A stretch of 8,390 bases of DNA from DHVE2 group archaeon (GCA_015520985.1 WAOY01000223.1:1-8390), one strand, 5' to 3'. Shown: positions 1-6,889, counted from the stretch's first letter. Program-made: numbers and translations. The notes: generated from the letters alone by a model not told the origin.

Positions 1-1413
1 ATATTCTTTGCGGGTACATGGACCAGCGTCATCTTCAACAACACCATTTACTACAATGCCAAGGACGGCGTGCACCTGGGTTCGAATTCAGAGTACAATG
101 TGATATCCTCAAACCTCATATTCACAAACTCCGAAAATGGAACATATGTGGGTGACTACTACAACACCCTGCACAGCAACTCCATAAAGAATAACGGGTA
201 CAGTGGCGTTTACCTGGACAACTATGCTATTGGTGCATACATTCTCAACAACAACATATCTGGCAATCATGGACCTGGGATATATTCCAACGGGGCCACA
301 ACTGGAAAGATACGGGGGAACTCCTTCTGGGACTTCGGAGATGGGATCAAGCTATACAACTCCTGGAACTTCGAGATAAAGAACAACACCTTCGGGAAGT
401 TCTCCGGAACCGGGGTTTATCTGGATCAGTCCCACAACACCAATGTGAACGACAGCACCTTTGTACACGGTGGCTCGGGGATCACCCTCTCCAGATCGGA
501 CAACTGCACTCTCTACAACGACACCGCGGCCTTCAGCGATTACGGGATAAAGATTAGTGAGGGGAGAGACCATACGCTCCTGAACCTCACCGTTCACGAT
601 ATCAACTATTCGGGGATATTGATCCTGGGATCTAACCATAACAGGATAAGCGGAGGCGATATATACCACAACGGCCTGCGTTACAGTAACTACCACGGAA
701 TCAATATTGATTCATCGTCATGGATAACCATAGACAACGTCAGCGTGCACGACAACGCCGCTTACGGAATATTCCTGTGGGACTCCTGCAACAATATAAC
801 CATAGAGAACTCCACATTCTACGCTTCCGGGGGCGGCATAGGTCTGGGGCTGTTCTCCGCGGAGAATGTCACGGTTAAGTACAGCGATTTCGGGCACCAT
901 GAACAGGGGATAATAATAGATGGCTCCTCGCATAACCTTGTGATGTTCTCCCATATGCACAACAACTCGCATTACGGGATACAGATAAAGAATTCTGCCC
1001 ACGACAACGAGATATACAGCAACCTGATAGAGAACAACTCCGACTACGGCATATACATCACCTCGGCCAGCGGGAACTACATACACGATAACACCTTTAA
1101 GTACAACCACGGCTCCACGGACACCTACGATCCAGCGCATGTGCAGGCATACGATGACACCGCTGGCAATCGGTGGAACACCTCCGGCAACCCAGGCACG
1201 GGGAACTACTGGCTTGACTGGGCGGGAAACAACGATACCAACGATGTAAATCCCCAGGATGGCATCGTGGACTGGCCCTACAACCTTGACGGTGGCGCGG
1301 GTGCGAAGGATTACTATCCCATTGCGAACTCAAACCCCAATGTGCCGGAGTTCTCTCCGCTTCTTTTCCTCGCTCTCCTGGTGATCTTCGCCCTCTTCGT
1401 GAGGCGGAGGTAA
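1..1413 (+). CDS. Secreted right-handed parallel beta-helix (NosD/PbH1-like) surface protein, 5' partial
   Basis: The frame is open from the first base of the window, so the GTG at 70 is internal and the true start lies off the left edge. About 470 residues are visible. They consist of irregular repeats of roughly 22-25 residues with phrases such as NNxI, GIxL and SxxNxIxxN, the pattern of parallel beta-helix (PbH1) repeats. The repeats end in a GNYWLDW...DGIVDWPYNLDGG...DYYPIA block, which closes many archaeal NosD-like surface proteins. Many N-X-S/T sequons suggest S-layer-type N-glycosylation. The C-terminus is a VPEF motif, a hydrophobic stretch of about 15 residues, then RRR, a tripartite signal like archaeal PEF-CTERM anchors. 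It probably acts on the cell surface in binding or trimming polysaccharide; no catalytic residues can be assigned. The stop is TAA at 1411-1413. Confidence 0.85.
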   Translation: MFFAGTWTSVIFNNTIYYNAKDGVHLGSNSEYNVISSNLIFTNSENGTYVGDYYNTLHSNSIKNNGYSGVYLDNYAIGAYILNNNISGNHGPGIYSNGATTGKIRGNSFWDFGDGIKLYNSWNFEIKNNTFGKFSGTGVYLDQSHNTNVNDSTFVHGGSGITLSRSDNCTLYNDTAAFSDYGIKISEGRDHTLLNLTVHDINYSGILILGSNHNRISGGDIYHNGLRYSNYHGINIDSSSWITIDNVSVHDNAAYGIFLWDSCNNITIENSTFYASGGGIGLGLFSAENVTVKYSDFGHHEQGIIIDGSSHNLVMFSHMHNNSHYGIQIKNSAHDNEIYSNLIENNSDYGIYITSASGNYIHDNTFKYNHGSTDTYDPAHVQAYDDTAGNRWNTSGNPGTGNYWLDWAGNNDTNDVNPQDGIVDWPYNLDGGAGAKDYYPIANSNPNVPEFSPLLFLALLVIFALFVRRR

Positions 1414-1445
1414 CCCTCTCCATTTTTGGTTAAAATCGTGGAGAG
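1414..1445. promoter_or_regulatory. Inverted repeat with T-run between the beta-helix gene and the speE TATA box
   Basis: CTCTCCA at 1416-1422 and TGGAGAG at 1439-1445 are perfect 7-base arms around a 16-base AT-rich spacer that itself contains TTTT (1423-1426) and AAAA (1432-1435). It starts 2 bases after the beta-helix stop and ends one base before the speE TATA box. It could be a transcription terminator (T5 at 1423-1427) for the upstream gene, or an operator overlapping the BRE of speE. The sequence alone does not decide. Confidence 0.4.
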
Positions 1446-1446
1446 A

Positions 1447-1455
1447 TTTAAATAT
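1447..1455 (+). promoter_or_regulatory. TATA box of speE
   Basis: TTTAAATAT lies with its centre 27 bases before the ATG at 1478, preceded by a purine-rich GGAGAGA that could act as BRE. At the usual archaeal TATA-to-start distance, transcription would begin at or within a few bases of the ATG, giving a leaderless mRNA. No Shine-Dalgarno sequence is present in CAGATATCCCTATCCCCC. Confidence 0.65.
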
Positions 1456-1477
1456 CGCTCAGATATCCCTATCCCCC

Positions 1478-2290
1478 ATGGAGCTCTGGTTCGACGAGAT
1501 GCACACTCCCAACGTGCGGCTTGGGTTCAGAATTAAGCGGGAACTGGAGCACGTTCGCTCAGAGTACCAGGACATTCACGTTTTTGAAACATACGATTAC
1601 GGAAATCTCCTCGTTATTGACGGTACGGTGCAAACCACCGAGCGGGACGAGTACATATACCACGAGATGATAGTGCACGTTCCAATGTTAACTCACCCCA
1701 ACCCCAGGAGAGTCCTGATAATAGGCGGGGGCGACGGCGGCGCTGCGCGGGAAGCGCTCAAGCACGATCCAGAAGAGGTGCATGTGGTGGAGATCGACGA
1801 GATGGTAGTGAAGCTGAGCAAGAAGTACTTCCCGGGTATAGCCAGGGCATACGAAGATCCTCGCGTGAATCTTCACATCGGTGATGGAATTGAGTTTGTG
1901 AAGAACAATGGAGACTTCGACGTGATCATTATTGATTCCACGGACCCGGTGGGCCCCGCCGCAGGGCTGTTCGAAGAGGAATTCTACAGGAACTTGAAGA
2001 ATGCTCTAAGACCCGGCGGGGTGGTGGCGCAGCAGTGTGGCTCGCCCTTCTACAACCCCGGAGAGGCGTGCAAGGCTAGAAGCGAACTTCAAAAGGTATT
2101 CAAATATGCCAGGCTCTACCTGGCATACATTCCAACGTACCCATCTGGGATGTGGTCCTTCGTTATTGCAAGCGATGAGGTGATAAAAAGGAGGAGAGAC
2201 ACCAAATTTAGCACCAGGTATTACACTGACGCCCTTTACGATTCATCCATGGTCCTTCCAAAGTTTGTAGAGGAAAGCTGCAAAGATTAG
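1478..2290 (+). CDS. speE: Spermidine synthase / polyamine aminopropyltransferase
   Basis: A 270-aa cytosolic enzyme that transfers the aminopropyl group of decarboxylated S-adenosylmethionine to a diamine acceptor. The family signature is complete: DGTVQTTERDEYIYHEM at residues 48-64, the nucleotide-binding GGGDGG at 83-88, VVEID at 103-107, the catalytic-region DSTDPVGP at 153-160, and PTYPSGMWSF at 219-228. Length is normal for the family. The ATG at 1478 is favoured because its N-terminus aligns with known family starts and because of the TATA spacing. The last 48 bases overlap the convergent PLD-domain gene; the overlapped C-terminus (YYT...LPKFVEE) still matches family expectation, so the overlap is not a miscalled stop. 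In thermophilic archaea members of this family may prefer agmatine or longer amines; acceptor specificity cannot be read from the sequence. Confidence 0.95.
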   Translation: MELWFDEMHTPNVRLGFRIKRELEHVRSEYQDIHVFETYDYGNLLVIDGTVQTTERDEYIYHEMIVHVPMLTHPNPRRVLIIGGGDGGAAREALKHDPEEVHVVEIDEMVVKLSKKYFPGIARAYEDPRVNLHIGDGIEFVKNNGDFDVIIIDSTDPVGPAAGLFEEEFYRNLKNALRPGGVVAQQCGSPFYNPGEACKARSELQKVFKYARLYLAYIPTYPSGMWSFVIASDEVIKRRRDTKFSTRYYTDALYDSSMVLPKFVEESCKD

Positions 2291-4072
2291 AGCGTAAAGG
2301 ACCGGAATAGGGTCTAATCTCAGTCCATTCCGCGGAACCTCCAGGTACCTTATGGCAACGTCTCTACCGTACCTGTCTTCCAGCACCACCTTTATCACGT
2401 GCCTTCCCGGGGCGAGGTGCATGGTTACCGTGCTTCCTTGCCCCCTGTAAACCTCCGCACCATCCACGTAGACGGTGAACAATGGGTCCGAGGCGACGCT
2501 GTCCCCGAGATCTAGGGTAACGTCCCCTCCATGCATGCGAACCCTCAGTACCACCACGGGCTCAAATGCGCCGTTCCAGTCGTGTTCGAACACCTCTCTG
2601 AAATATTTGACCGCATGTTCTGAGAGGAGGATCACGGACAGCTCACGGTTGCTGAAGACCGACGTGTTGCCGAAGTTCATGCTGCCGACCAGAACCCCTT
2701 GATCCCCTATTAGCAACTTGGCGTGGAGCAGGCGCAGGTTTTCCCTCTCGCCATTGAATCCACGCATTCCATATCCTTCCAGGGGGAACTGCACCAGAAT
2801 GCGGGATGCCTTCGGATAAACGAGGGATAGGGGATAACCCTTGATGTAAAGGGCTTCAACGTCCAAACTCTTTGCGTGATCCACGAATTCCCTCAGCGCT
2901 GAGGATGAATAATCCGGGGAGAGGACAAAGCGAACCCTGGCGGAGAAGTTGACGGGTGAGAAGCGGGAACGCCTGAATTGGATCCTTTCATCGTAACTTA
3001 CGTTCACCCCCTTGAACTCCCCGGAGTAGGCCCATATGTCCTGCACCGCCTTAACGTCGTCTCTGAAAACCCTCTCCACGTATTCCGCAATGCTTCTGCT
3101 TCTAACAATCACTCCGAAGCCCCGGTTGCCGCACGGCGATAAAGAGCTTGCATCCAGATTCTCCGTGAGTATCAACACCTCTCTGTAATCCCGCACTATG
3201 AACTTGGAATGGACGAAGGAGTAGCGGTTGTGGTGGCCGTGTCCATTCACCATAAAATATATCTCGGCCCCCTTCTCGTGGAGACGCTGCACCACGAACC
3301 TCTCCTCCGGGGATATCCCGCCCACGGGGGCGCCTTCCAGCAGAATTCTCAGCCTGGCCCCGTTCTCCATCGCCTGCAGGAAGCTCTCCATAGCCTCCAA
3401 GCTAGTCAGCGTGTACATCTCCACATCTAGGGACTCCCTGGCCCCGGCAATGAAACGGAATATCTCCCCACGGGAATCCGGGAGGGCGAAAACCTCCACG
3501 TCTGCTATGTCCTCTATGATCTGGAAGTCGCTCTGGCCGATGCGGTGGTAGGTGGTCCAGTCATCCGGGGAATCGGTGTCCTCCATGGATTTTCTCCTCA
3601 GTATGTGCCCCTCGGATATCACCAGCGCTGGTCCGTGCCACCCTGGCCCGGAATAATCGGATTTACCGTAAATAACGATGTCCTCGATTCTGCCATTTTT
3701 CACCAGCGCGACCTCGTCCCCGGAGTTGGCTAGGGCGAAGGTGCCGTTGTATTCAAGTTCACCGTAGGTGTAGTCAGGATAGCGGCCGAAGAAATGAAAG
3801 AAAGAGGTGCTGTTTTCAGCGATGTAAATTCTCTCCCCTGCATCGAGCACACCCTTCAATCTAAGGTACCCCTCGAAATCTGTGAGAAAATAGCCACTCA
3901 GATCCACCTCCTCCGCACCCGCGTTCGCGATGCACACATAGTCTACGTGCTCCCCGGAGTAAGAATAGGGAGAGACCTCGTAGATTATGAGGCGTCCTTC
4001 GGTATCAGAGGCATGCACCGTTTGAAGCGAGGACAGTAGAAGCACCAGAAAAATCAGTGCTTCACGCGCCAT
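2243..4072 (-). CDS. Secreted, membrane-anchored lamin-tail + two-HKD phospholipase D-family protein
   Basis: A 609-aa protein. Residues 1-21 form a signal peptide (basic start, LIFLVLLLSS core, VHA/S cleavage-like end). Residues about 27-150 look like a lamin-tail (LTD) beta-sandwich: IIYEVSPY, VDYVCIANAG, VDLSGYFLTD, FALANSGDEVALV. Two PLD half-domains follow. HKD1 is H288-S-K290-x4-D295 with TEN at 303-305 in place of the usual GSxN. HKD2 is H450-A-K452-x4-D457 followed by GSMN at 463-466. Both catalytic His/Lys pairs are intact, so phosphodiesterase activity on nucleic acid or phospholipid outside the cell is plausible; the substrate is unknown. Residues about 505-580 form an Ig-like beta region, and residues 586-603 a transmembrane helix with a short basic tail. 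The start overlaps the upstream membrane-protein gene by 19 bases, suggesting translational coupling. The 3' end overlaps speE by 48 bases. Confidence 0.88.
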   Translation of the reverse strand: MAREALIFLVLLLSSLQTVHASDTEGRLIIYEVSPYSYSGEHVDYVCIANAGAEEVDLSGYFLTDFEGYLRLKGVLDAGERIYIAENSTSFFHFFGRYPDYTYGELEYNGTFALANSGDEVALVKNGRIEDIVIYGKSDYSGPGWHGPALVISEGHILRRKSMEDTDSPDDWTTYHRIGQSDFQIIEDIADVEVFALPDSRGEIFRFIAGARESLDVEMYTLTSLEAMESFLQAMENGARLRILLEGAPVGGISPEERFVVQRLHEKGAEIYFMVNGHGHHNRYSFVHSKFIVRDYREVLILTENLDASSLSPCGNRGFGVIVRSRSIAEYVERVFRDDVKAVQDIWAYSGEFKGVNVSYDERIQFRRSRFSPVNFSARVRFVLSPDYSSSALREFVDHAKSLDVEALYIKGYPLSLVYPKASRILVQFPLEGYGMRGFNGERENLRLLHAKLLIGDQGVLVGSMNFGNTSVFSNRELSVILLSEHAVKYFREVFEHDWNGAFEPVVVLRVRMHGGDVTLDLGDSVASDPLFTVYVDGAEVYRGQGSTVTMHLAPGRHVIKVVLEDRYGRDVAIRYLEVPRNGLRLDPIPVLYALIFAAFLYKLWKDHG

Positions 4073-4467
4073 TCCCGCTTCTTCTCGGCGAGCCTCTCCT
4101 CGTACTTTGGCCCGAGCTTGTAGGCGATCTCCTCCAGTTCGCGCAGGTTCTGGACAAACTTTTTCTTGCTGTCCGATTCAATGTACTCATCAAACTTCCT
4201 GCGCTTCCTGATGTTGTCCACGGCGTACCATCCCCCTGCCAGAAGAAGGATCACGCCAAGGATGAGAAACCACCAGTTCCACGCCCCGGCCCACTGGGTG
4301 AGGTAATCGAAGTATTCGTTCTTTCCGATGAACTCGGAGGCGTGCAGAACCCAGTATCCGCCGGTTATCGTGAGATACACCCCGAGGGCGAAGAGGGCGA
4401 TGCTTATTGGAAGCAGGAAACCCCTGAGCTTTCTCCAGGACATATGCGGAGTATTGGCTCGTGCCAT
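4054..4467 (-). CDS. Small two-helix membrane protein of unknown function
   Basis: A 137-aa protein with a short basic N-terminus, a transmembrane helix at about 17-38, an outer loop at about 39-62 rich in aromatic residues (YFDYLTQWAGAWNWW), a second helix at about 63-84, and a 53-residue charged, probably helical cytoplasmic tail (RKRRKFDEYIES..., ending REWRVKH). The layout resembles small Thermoplasmata proteins of the DUF3198 type; that link is from memory and weak. It is the first gene of a unit with the secreted PLD protein, whose start lies 19 bases inside it. The ATG at 4467 suits leaderless initiation from the AT block at 4486-4500; the in-frame ATG at residue 9 (4443) is an alternative. 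No function can be assigned beyond a likely membrane partner of the downstream gene. Confidence 0.8.
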   Translation of the reverse strand: MARANTPHMSWRKLRGFLLPISIALFALGVYLTITGGYWVLHASEFIGKNEYFDYLTQWAGAWNWWFLILGVILLLAGGWYAVDNIRKRRKFDEYIESDSKKKFVQNLRELEEIAYKLGPKYEERLAEKKREWRVKH

Positions 4468-4521
4468 ATATTATTTTCGTTCGGTCAAAAATCTAAAATA
4501 GCGTGGTGCGATTTATGCACC
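4468..4521. promoter_or_regulatory. Divergent promoter region shared by the two-helix gene and the peptidase gene
   Basis: Only 54 bases separate the two start codons. A single AT block at 4486-4500 can be read as a TATA box in both directions. TCTAAAATA (4492-4500) is centred 26 bases before the ATG at 4522. On the other strand TTTTAGAT is centred about 28 bases before the ATG at 4467. Both genes would therefore be leaderless and compete for TBP binding. Confidence 0.55.
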
Positions 4522-4525
4522 ATGC
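4501..4525. repeat. Inverted repeat spanning the peptidase start codon
   Basis: GCGTGGTGC (4501-4509) and GCACCATGC (4517-4525) are 9-base arms with one mismatch (G4503 opposite T4523, a G-U pair in RNA) around GATTTAT. The right arm contains the ATG at 4522. It could be an operator between the TATA box and the start. If a leader is transcribed, it would instead be a hairpin hiding the start codon. Confidence 0.45.
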
Positions 4526-5349
4526 GTGCCATCGTACTGCACGGTGGTCTCTCCATAAGGAGGGAACTCCAGGAGCACGTTGAGATCTATGCGCAAAAGG
4601 CCATAGAGATGGACACCGCTCTGGAAGCGGTGGTGGAAGCGGTCCGCCTCATGGAGGACGATCCCCTCTACAACGCGGGCACCGGAAGCAATATGAGATT
4701 CGACGGGAGCATTCAGATGGATGCCGCGGTGATGATCCCCGGTGACTTCGGGGCTGTTATAAACATAGAGCACGTGAGGAACCCGGTACTCGTCGCCCGG
4801 GACGTCATGCTCCACTCGCCTCACCTCATCCTTTCGGGGGACGGTGCGGTGAGCTTCGCCAGGATGAGGGGCTACGAGTACTACGACCCCACCACAGAGC
4901 GCGCGAGGGAGAAGAGGGAGAAGACGATAAAGAAACTCAAGATGGGGGAGATATCCCAGTACTACCATCCGGAGTTCTTCAGGGAACTCCTCGGGGATAC
5001 GGTGGGGGCAGTGGCATTCTTCGAGGGCGAAATAGCCGCCGCAGTGTCCACCGGGGGCACTAGCCTGACGCTCCGAGGACGGGTTGGAGATTCCCCCATC
5101 CCGGGGGCGGGCATATTCGCAGGCGATAAAGGTGCCGTGGTGGCCACCGGGATTGGGGAGGAGATAATAAGGAGGATGCTGTCCCTCAGCATATACTCGA
5201 GGATCGGCGACGATTCCCTGGAGAAAATATGCGAGGAGGAGATAAGAAAATTCGGGGATATACCGGTGGGTGTGATAGCGATAACCTCCGAGGAGAGATG
5301 CGCAAGGTCCAACATGGTGATGCCCCACGCAATCGTAACCAGGGACTGA
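4522..5349 (+). CDS. Plant-type L-asparaginase / isoaspartyl peptidase (Ntn-hydrolase)
   Basis: A 275-aa precursor of the threonine-type N-terminal nucleophile family (E. coli IaaA is a member), which hydrolyses L-asparagine and beta-aspartyl dipeptides and so removes isoaspartate damage products. The family start MRAIVLHGG is at residues 1-9 and YNAGTGSNM at 50-58. The cleavage site and nucleophile are in LGDTVGAVA, with Thr160 expected to become the beta-subunit N-terminus. Substrate-site motifs follow: STGGT at 176-180, GRVGDSP at 186-192 (Arg187 and Asp190 match known binding residues) and ATGIGEE at 208-214. Autocleavage would give chains of 159 and 116 residues. It is somewhat shorter than many homologues (about 300) but no motif is missing. 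The frame is open far upstream, but that extension is antisense to the two-helix gene and lacks family sequence. The start at 4522 fits both the motif and the promoter. Confidence 0.93.
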   Translation: MRAIVLHGGLSIRRELQEHVEIYAQKAIEMDTALEAVVEAVRLMEDDPLYNAGTGSNMRFDGSIQMDAAVMIPGDFGAVINIEHVRNPVLVARDVMLHSPHLILSGDGAVSFARMRGYEYYDPTTERAREKREKTIKKLKMGEISQYYHPEFFRELLGDTVGAVAFFEGEIAAAVSTGGTSLTLRGRVGDSPIPGAGIFAGDKGAVVATGIGEEIIRRMLSLSIYSRIGDDSLEKICEEEIRKFGDIPVGVIAITSEERCARSNMVMPHAIVTRD

Positions 5350-5360
5350 GAGGCGGTAAA

Positions 5361-5368
5361 TTTAAATT
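5361..5368 (+). promoter_or_regulatory. TATA box of the coiled-coil gene pair
   Basis: TTTAAATT, preceded by the BRE-like GGTAAA, is centred about 27 bases before the ATG at 5392 and only 11 bases after the peptidase stop. Its presence suggests that the coiled-coil genes have their own start of transcription and are not simply read through from the peptidase gene. Confidence 0.6.
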
Positions 5369-5391
5369 CCACCATCGCATATTGTTCAATC

Positions 5392-5787
5392 ATGGGCAGG
5401 GATGATATATTAAACGAAATTATAGAAATCAAGAAGAGGTTGGGGCAACTGGATGCGAAGATGGATCGCCTTCTGAAGAAACAGATAGAGCTCGAAAAGA
5501 AGTACGAGGCGATGGAGAATCTACAGAAAAGCATAAGCACGCTCCCTGCGAAACTCAACACCACGTCCTTCCAGGTCATATCCCAGTTGAGGGATGAGAT
5601 AGGCGACATTGAGGAGGAATTCGAGGAGAGGCTGGATGCGACCATAGGCAAACTTGAATCCCTGGCGGAGGTAAACAGGCGCCTTGACGTTTTTGAGGAG
5701 AATATGAAGGCATATATGGAGAAGATCCGCTACATGCTCCTAGAGCTTGAAGACTCCGTGAAGAGGGGGGATGTAAATGGCCAATGA
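5392..5787 (+). CDS. Small coiled-coil protein of unknown function
   Basis: A 131-aa, strongly charged, cysteine-free protein with no signal peptide or membrane segment. Residues about 5-45 form a first amphipathic helix (ILNEIIEIKKRLGQLDAKMD with regular a/d hydrophobics). Residues about 46-62 are a likely turn (STLPAKLNTTS). Residues about 63-123 form a second helix ending in MLLELEDSV. A helical hairpin or parallel dimer is plausible. Its last 11 bases overlap the next coiled-coil gene, so the two are probably translated together and may form one complex. No catalytic motif is visible. Initiation is probably leaderless from the TATA box at 5361-5368. Confidence 0.82.
   Translation: MGRDDILNEIIEIKKRLGQLDAKMDRLLKKQIELEKKYEAMENLQKSISTLPAKLNTTSFQVISQLRDEIGDIEEEFEERLDATIGKLESLAEVNRRLDVFEENMKAYMEKIRYMLLELEDSVKRGDVNGQ
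5763..5770 (+). promoter_or_regulatory. Shine-Dalgarno-like site for the second coiled-coil gene
   Basis: GAGGGGGG lies 6 bases before the ATG at 5777, inside the 3' end of the preceding gene. It supports internal initiation at 5777 on the shared mRNA, in contrast to the leaderless starts seen elsewhere in the window. Confidence 0.5.
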
Positions 5788-6781
5788 GGAAAAGAGACCT
5801 ATGATCCTCAAGACCCTCAGCGAGGTGAAGAAGAACCTTCCGAAGGGTGTGAAGAAGAAAATTCCCGACGCTGATTACTACCTGGACCTGGCAATGACCA
5901 TGGTTAACCAGTACATTGAAATAAAGCAGAGGCTGGAGGACAGCATAAAACGTCTCGATAAGATCACCAAGGATATGGACGAGTCCACCAGAAAGCTTGA
6001 TGAAGAAATCTCAAAGCGGGCAGAGGTGCTTGAGCAGAGGGAGGAGAGCCTCGTGGCCCTTCTCCAGAAACTCACGGACATAGAGGCCAGGGTGCATTCG
6101 CTGGAGGAGAGGGAGGAGAGGCTCGCGGAGAGGGAGGCGCGGCTACAGGAGTGGGAGACAAAACTCCGCGAGAAGGACGAAACCGTGGACAGGATAATAA
6201 ACACCAACACCGAGATAGTGGAGCAGATCCGCGATAGGAGCGAGAAACTGGCCACCCTGCTTACCACCATAATCGAAGAGAAGAAGCAGTGGGAAGAGCA
6301 GGTAAAGGCCAAGGAAGAGGAACTGGCTAAAAGGGAAGCTCTGATAGAGAAGATGAAGAACTCTCTGGAGCTTAGGGCCAGGGAAATATCGCGTAAGGAG
6401 GATGAACTGGCCGAACTCGAGAGAAGGAAGGAGGAGCTCAAAAAGGAGCTTGAGGAGATGGAGAAGAGAAAGATGTCCGAGATAACTGAGAAGGAGGAGG
6501 AACTCCAGGCATTCAAGGAGGAACTAGACGAGAGGGAAAAGGAGCTTCTTGGTCTGTCCAGGATTCTCGCGGAGAGGGAGGAGAAGCTGAACCTGAGGAA
6601 GAAGGAGCTGGACAGGTGGAGCGATGAGCTCAAAAAGAAGGAGGAAAGCATAAGGAACTACCAGCAGGAGATCCGGGAACTGCGCGAGGAGATCAAGTTC
6701 CTGAATGACAGGATAAAGGAGCTGCAGAGGCAGAAAGAAGAGCTGGAGAAGGACCTTGCAGTGCTAAGAGCTAAGATATAA
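5777..6781 (+). CDS. Long coiled-coil protein of unknown function
   Basis: A 334-aa, cysteine-free protein. Residues 1-45 form a non-repetitive head (LPKGVKKKIPDADYYLDLAM region). From about 46 to the C-terminus it is almost unbroken heptad helix dominated by Glu, Lys, Arg and Leu. In places the heptads are near-exact, for example REERLAEREARLQEWETKL at 112-130 and the block at 264-330. A less charged stretch at about 139-166 (IINTNTEIVEQI...LATLLTTII) may be a break or hinge. If fully helical, the rod would be about 40 nm long. There is no ATPase head, so it is not an SMC or Rad50 protein even though such rods score as SMC-like in searches. It overlaps the upstream coiled-coil gene by 11 bases. 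A scaffold or cytoskeletal role is only a guess. Confidence 0.85.
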   Translation: MANEEKRPMILKTLSEVKKNLPKGVKKKIPDADYYLDLAMTMVNQYIEIKQRLEDSIKRLDKITKDMDESTRKLDEEISKRAEVLEQREESLVALLQKLTDIEARVHSLEEREERLAEREARLQEWETKLREKDETVDRIINTNTEIVEQIRDRSEKLATLLTTIIEEKKQWEEQVKAKEEELAKREALIEKMKNSLELRAREISRKEDELAELERRKEELKKELEEMEKRKMSEITEKEEELQAFKEELDEREKELLGLSRILAEREEKLNLRKKELDRWSDELKKKEESIRNYQQEIRELREEIKFLNDRIKELQRQKEELEKDLAVLRAKI

Positions 6782-6791
6782 AAGGGAACGA

Positions 6792-6867
<76 letters not shown>

Positions 6868-6889
6868 TATTTTCCGTGAATGCATGAAG

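Noticed and set aside
352..1423. Three minus-strand frames opposite the beta-helix gene (352-696, 718-1140, 1097-1423)
   Set aside because: They are shadows of a repetitive coding sequence; products are Val/Tyr-rich or Arg/Ser-rich with no motif, and the plus frame has clear repeat and anchor structure.
4057..4521. Plus-strand open frame joined upstream of the peptidase
   Set aside because: It is antisense to the two-helix membrane-protein gene and carries no family sequence. The Ntn-hydrolase homology begins exactly at MRAIVLHGG (4522), which also has correct TATA spacing.
4513..5328. 271-codon minus-strand frame opposite the peptidase
   Set aside because: The plus strand encodes a complete Ntn-hydrolase with all motifs; the minus product is rich in His, Pro and Gly without any domain and is a shadow.
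4962..5651. 229-codon minus-strand frame spanning the peptidase end and first coiled-coil gene
   Set aside because: It crosses two well-supported plus genes and a promoter; the product is Ser/Ile-rich shadow sequence.
5878..6651. 257-codon open frame on the minus strand, extremely serine-rich
   Set aside because: It is the mirror of Glu/Lys-rich heptads: GAG/GAA codons read in reverse give Ser/Phe/Leu codons. It has no promoter, no start context and low-complexity product only.
5777..6781. SMC/Rad50-like protein
   Set aside because: Only the coiled-coil rod resembles SMC. There is no Walker A, signature motif or hinge, so the likeness is due to composition.
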